From contig JAUWLJ010000062.1 in the NCBI GenBank assembly GCA_030613705.1, positions 1 through 9,010 on the forward strand: a DNA stretch of 9,010 bases, in the 5' to 3' direction. Below, one piece after another: positions 6,875 to 9,010 of the stretch. This stretch comes from Chloroflexota bacterium. Lineage in GTDB: Bacteria; Chloroflexota; Anaerolineae; Anaerolineales; UBA4823. The position numbers and the translations under genes are program-made. Position 1 is the first letter of the stretch, and each line of letters starts with the position of its first letter. The notes beneath the pieces are model-generated. The model worked only from the letters and a program-made list of their open reading frames with translations. It was not told the origin of the DNA and searched no databases.

Positions 6875-7969
6875 TTAGCTGTCTCCAGACGGGTCTGGAA
6901 TACCCTCTGAAGAATCTGCCTCCGGATTCTGATCTTCAAGAGACGGCGTTTCTGGTGTTTCGATTAGCTCCGCTTTGAATGCTGCTTCATCAACCTCACT
7001 TACTTCTTCTTCTGGTGGGTATGAATGGGTCCCAAAGCGGGTTAAGATAACACCACCCAGGCCAAACATACCAACGAGTGCTGGGATCAACCACCCGACA
7101 CATAGAATAAATGTCCCGAGGCTGTCAACCACCAATGCCAAACCGAAGGTACCCACACCTGCAGCTAATGGTACAGGCCAATCCCGGTCAAAAGTTTTGG
7201 CAATCCTTAGACCAATTTCAAGACCAATAGCTATCCGTCCAAAGACCCATGCCACCACCAATGCCAGTACGCCAAGCAAACTGATCGGTGAGAGAATGCA
7301 AGTGATGGCGAGCAAGAGCAATACAATTGGAGCCAGGATCACTGTTAGTAAGCCGACGCCTCCAGACATGACAGGTTGCTTTACAATCGCCTGCGATGTC
7401 CGGGTTGTTGGTATTGGCAGGAACATTGCGACCAGCGCTGCTAATGCGCCCCATAATAATGTGCGGAAGACGAACCAGATTATTTTCCATAAGGTAAACC
7501 CGGCTGGACTAAAATTCGGTTCAAACCGCGTTATCGTGGGTAAATCGATTGTGCCGGGCAGTAGAGACAACGCCGGAATATCAACGCCTGTGATCACCTG
7601 TCCACTAATTTGAGCACCCGGTTCACGATTTAATGTAGTAGCAACAGTTGTCAAATCACCGTCAATGGATGCGTTTTCCTTGAGATTAACCACTCCTCCC
7701 ACACCGACCACATTCCCTTCAACCAGACTATCTATAGTGATGATCCCACCGAAGACAATGATATCCCCTTCCACAATAGAATCTTGCTCAACTGATGCCG
7801 TACCCCCAAACACGATTAAACTGCCATCTAAAATATCACCACTGTCGAGAGTGAAAGTCCCCCCTGCGACCACGCGGTCATCCTGTAATTCTTTTGCCAT
7901 TGCGGTTCCTGGAATCAAAAGAATCACGATCGTGATCAGAAAAACTAAGTACTTGTATTGCTTCTTCAT
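6875..7969 (-). CDS. exported bactofilin-like beta-repeat protein with membrane helices and acidic tail
   Basis: A 364-aa protein. The ATG at 7969 has GAGGAGGG 7 nt upstream and forms an ATGA overlap with the anti-sigma gene stop; longer in-frame starts lack such a site. Residues 1-25 form a signal peptide (MKKQYKYLVF, hydrophobic core, cleavage likely after AMA). Residues about 33-125 hold four to five repeats of 17-20 residues of the type GDILDGSLIVFGG / EGDIIVFGG / EGNVVGVGG. These resemble the polymer-forming beta-solenoid of bactofilins (DUF583). About five hydrophobic segments follow (roughly 160-186, 203-225, 228-250, 266-285, 288-311). The last 45 residues form an acidic, Pro-rich tail without cysteine. 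Classical bactofilins are cytoplasmic, so the signal peptide places this solenoid outside the membrane. As the last gene of the sigma/anti-sigma operon, it may sense or respond to envelope state; this is inferred. Confidence 0.75.
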   Translation of the reverse strand: MKKQYKYLVFLITIVILLIPGTAMAKELQDDRVVAGGTFTLDSGDILDGSLIVFGGTASVEQDSIVEGDIIVFGGIITIDSLVEGNVVGVGGVVNLKENASIDGDLTTVATTLNREPGAQISGQVITGVDIPALSLLPGTIDLPTITRFEPNFSPAGFTLWKIIWFVFRTLLWGALAALVAMFLPIPTTRTSQAIVKQPVMSGGVGLLTVILAPIVLLLLAITCILSPISLLGVLALVVAWVFGRIAIGLEIGLRIAKTFDRDWPVPLAAGVGTFGLALVVDSLGTFILCVGWLIPALVGMFGLGGVILTRFGTHSYPPEEEVSEVDEAAFKAELIETPETPSLEDQNPEADSSEGIPDPSGDS

Positions 7970-8517
7970 ACGGATACCCTCCTCGGGAATAGAATAGTTC
8001 TTGCAGAGAAAGTCAGTACCAATGTCACTAAGCAGGCGGTAAATGCAAGTATGAACCACCATGTTATCGGTACACTGACAATTAACACCTCAATAAATGG
8101 AATGAACGCGACCTGCATTGCACTTGCCAGGCTTAGAAATCCGGCGATTAATGTCGCTCCGGTGATGAACAACTGTATTGGGGTTTGGACGGAACTAAAG
8201 AATTGACTCACCAATAATGAGAGTGCAAATAGGGCTGCCCCAGCGGTAATAGCAAAGAACACCCATGAGACTCGCTTTTCTCTCTGTTCGCTCTCTTGAG
8301 CACTCAGGTCAACCAAACGCGCTTGCCAGCGGTTAGTGAACCCGGCAGAAGGCTGTTCCATTGGGAGCTCTTGGAAGAAACCTTGTACATCTCTCCAAGA
8401 GGTCGATAATTGACGACATGATTTGCACGATTCGATGTGCTCATGCAACCTCTGCTCTTCATCCGGAGATAGATGTTCCTCCGAAACCAACCATGATTCA
8501 AAGGGCTTGTGACCCAT
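7966..8517 (-). CDS. membrane anti-sigma factor with zinc-finger (zf-HC2) domain
   Basis: A 183-aa protein with an N-terminal anti-sigma domain and a three-helix membrane part. The zinc-binding ZAS motif is His27-x3-Cys31-x2-Cys34 (HIESCKSC). It is followed by the FFQELP...PSAGFTNRWQARL linker commonly seen in this family. Hydrophobic segments lie at about 84-107, 114-138 and 142-170. The domain would hold the ECF sigma factor at the cytoplasmic side of the membrane until a signal releases it. The start overlaps the sigma gene by 20 nt, with a GGAAAGG-like ribosome binding site inside that gene. The stop overlaps the next ATG by 4 nt. The pairing with the upstream sigma gene is the strongest evidence for its role; the signal is unknown. 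Confidence 0.88.
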   Translation of the reverse strand: MGHKPFESWLVSEEHLSPDEEQRLHEHIESCKSCRQLSTSWRDVQGFFQELPMEQPSAGFTNRWQARLVDLSAQESEQREKRVSWVFFAITAGAALFALSLLVSQFFSSVQTPIQLFITGATLIAGFLSLASAMQVAFIPFIEVLIVSVPITWWFILAFTACLVTLVLTFSARTILFPRRVSV

Positions 8518-9010
8518 AAGATTGCCTTTCCAAACCTGACAAGGTTTGTTTCTGATCCATCCAGGTCTTTGCGAGTTGCACCCTAGCTCTATGCATGCGA
8601 CTTTTTACTGCACTGATAGTTAGATCTAAGGCACTCGCTATCTCTTCGTATGAAAACTCATACCAATAAAACATAATCATTGCCGCTCTATCTGTTTCGC
8701 TGAGGACGTTCAAGAGTGAACGTACTCGATTTTGCTGTTCATTCTCAACGAGTGATGCTTCCGGATTAGGTCCAGGATCTGGAATTTCGAGAAATGGATT
8801 ATCCTCAAAGTCTGTAATGTTCAAACGTTTTCGGCGGAGCTGATCTATACAATAATGAGCGGCAATTGATAATAACCAGGTTGAAAATGAACGTTTTCTA
8901 TCAAAGGTCTTCATTGCTTTATAAGCACGGATGAAAGTCTCTTGTGATGCATCCTCAGCTTCGTAAGGATCTCCTAACATGCGATAGCATAAGTTGTATA
9001 CAGCAACCTG
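8498..9010 (-). CDS. ECF-type RNA polymerase sigma-70 factor (5' end outside window)
   Basis: The frame is open to the right edge: ten codons (QVAVYNLCYR) precede the Met at 8980, so that Met is internal and the start is beyond the window. The visible 170 aa include most of region 2 (MLGDPYEAEDASQETFIRAY, then FSTWLLSIAAHYCIDQLRRKR), which binds core polymerase and the -10 element. A proline-rich linker follows. Region 4 (LSETDRAAMIMFYWYEFSYEEIASALDLTISAVKSRMHRARVQLAK) has the helix-turn-helix that reads the -35. There is no region 3, as usual for group 4 (ECF) sigma factors. Overlap with the membrane anti-sigma gene indicates a sigma/anti-sigma pair. Its promoter, probably autoregulated, lies outside the window. 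Confidence 0.93.
   Translation of the reverse strand, partial: QVAVYNLCYRMLGDPYEAEDASQETFIRAYKAMKTFDRKRSFSTWLLSIAAHYCIDQLRRKRLNITDFEDNPFLEIPDPGPNPEASLVENEQQNRVRSLLNVLSETDRAAMIMFYWYEFSYEEIASALDLTISAVKSRMHRARVQLAKTWMDQKQTLSGLERQSYGSQAL

Noticed and set aside
6793..6978. Plus-strand 61-codon frame after the YhhN gene
   Set aside because: It begins inside the terminator hairpin and overlaps the bactofilin-like 3' end; there is no ribosome binding site or homology.
6975..7613. Plus-strand 212-codon frame opposite the bactofilin-like gene
   Set aside because: It is antisense to a gene with clear signal peptide, repeats and membrane segments. The predicted peptide is Pro/Thr/Lys-rich without domain character, and it is a shadow frame.

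Overview
The window looks like chromosomal DNA from a Gram-positive-like or deep-branching bacterium, most plausibly a member of the Chloroflexota (Anaerolineae-like). The clues are moderate GC content, a long-form ribosomal protein S12, an RpoB carrying a large lineage-specific insertion near its C-terminus, and an ECF sigma / membrane anti-sigma / exported bactofilin-like operon. The phylum assignment is an inference from protein character; no database search was possible. There is no sign of a mobile element, CRISPR array, tRNA or rRNA.

Left part (1-4828, minus strand): transcription runs right to left through rpoB (RNA polymerase beta), then rpsL (S12), then what looks like the first two codons of rpsG (S7) at the very edge. 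rpoC, which normally sits between rpoB and rpsL, is absent, and rplJ/rplL are not upstream of rpoB. rpoB and rpsL each have a near-consensus sigma-70 promoter followed by a leader of about 160-170 nt with clear inverted repeats. The rpsL-rpsG spacer also has a hairpin that covers the putative rpsG ribosome binding site. This half is therefore a rearranged rpoB-str locus with several candidate RNA control elements.

Middle (4829-6738): a divergent intergenic region of about 470 bp holds the rpoB promoter, a 15-bp palindrome, a pair of 13-nt direct repeats and a cluster of CCAAT motifs. It is followed on the plus strand by era, a ribosome-assembly GTPase whose extended -10 element lies so close to the ATG that the mRNA may be leaderless. 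After era comes a YhhN/TMEM86-family multi-pass membrane protein (lysoplasmalogenase-like).

Right part (6762-9010): a strong hairpin terminator separates the plus-strand pair from a convergent minus-strand operon. In transcription order the operon is an ECF sigma-70 factor (5' end beyond the window), a zinc-finger anti-sigma factor with three membrane helices, and a signal-peptide-bearing protein with a bactofilin-like beta-repeat domain followed by membrane helices. All three genes overlap (20 nt and 4 nt), so they are almost certainly co-translated. Together they look like an envelope-sensing regulatory module.
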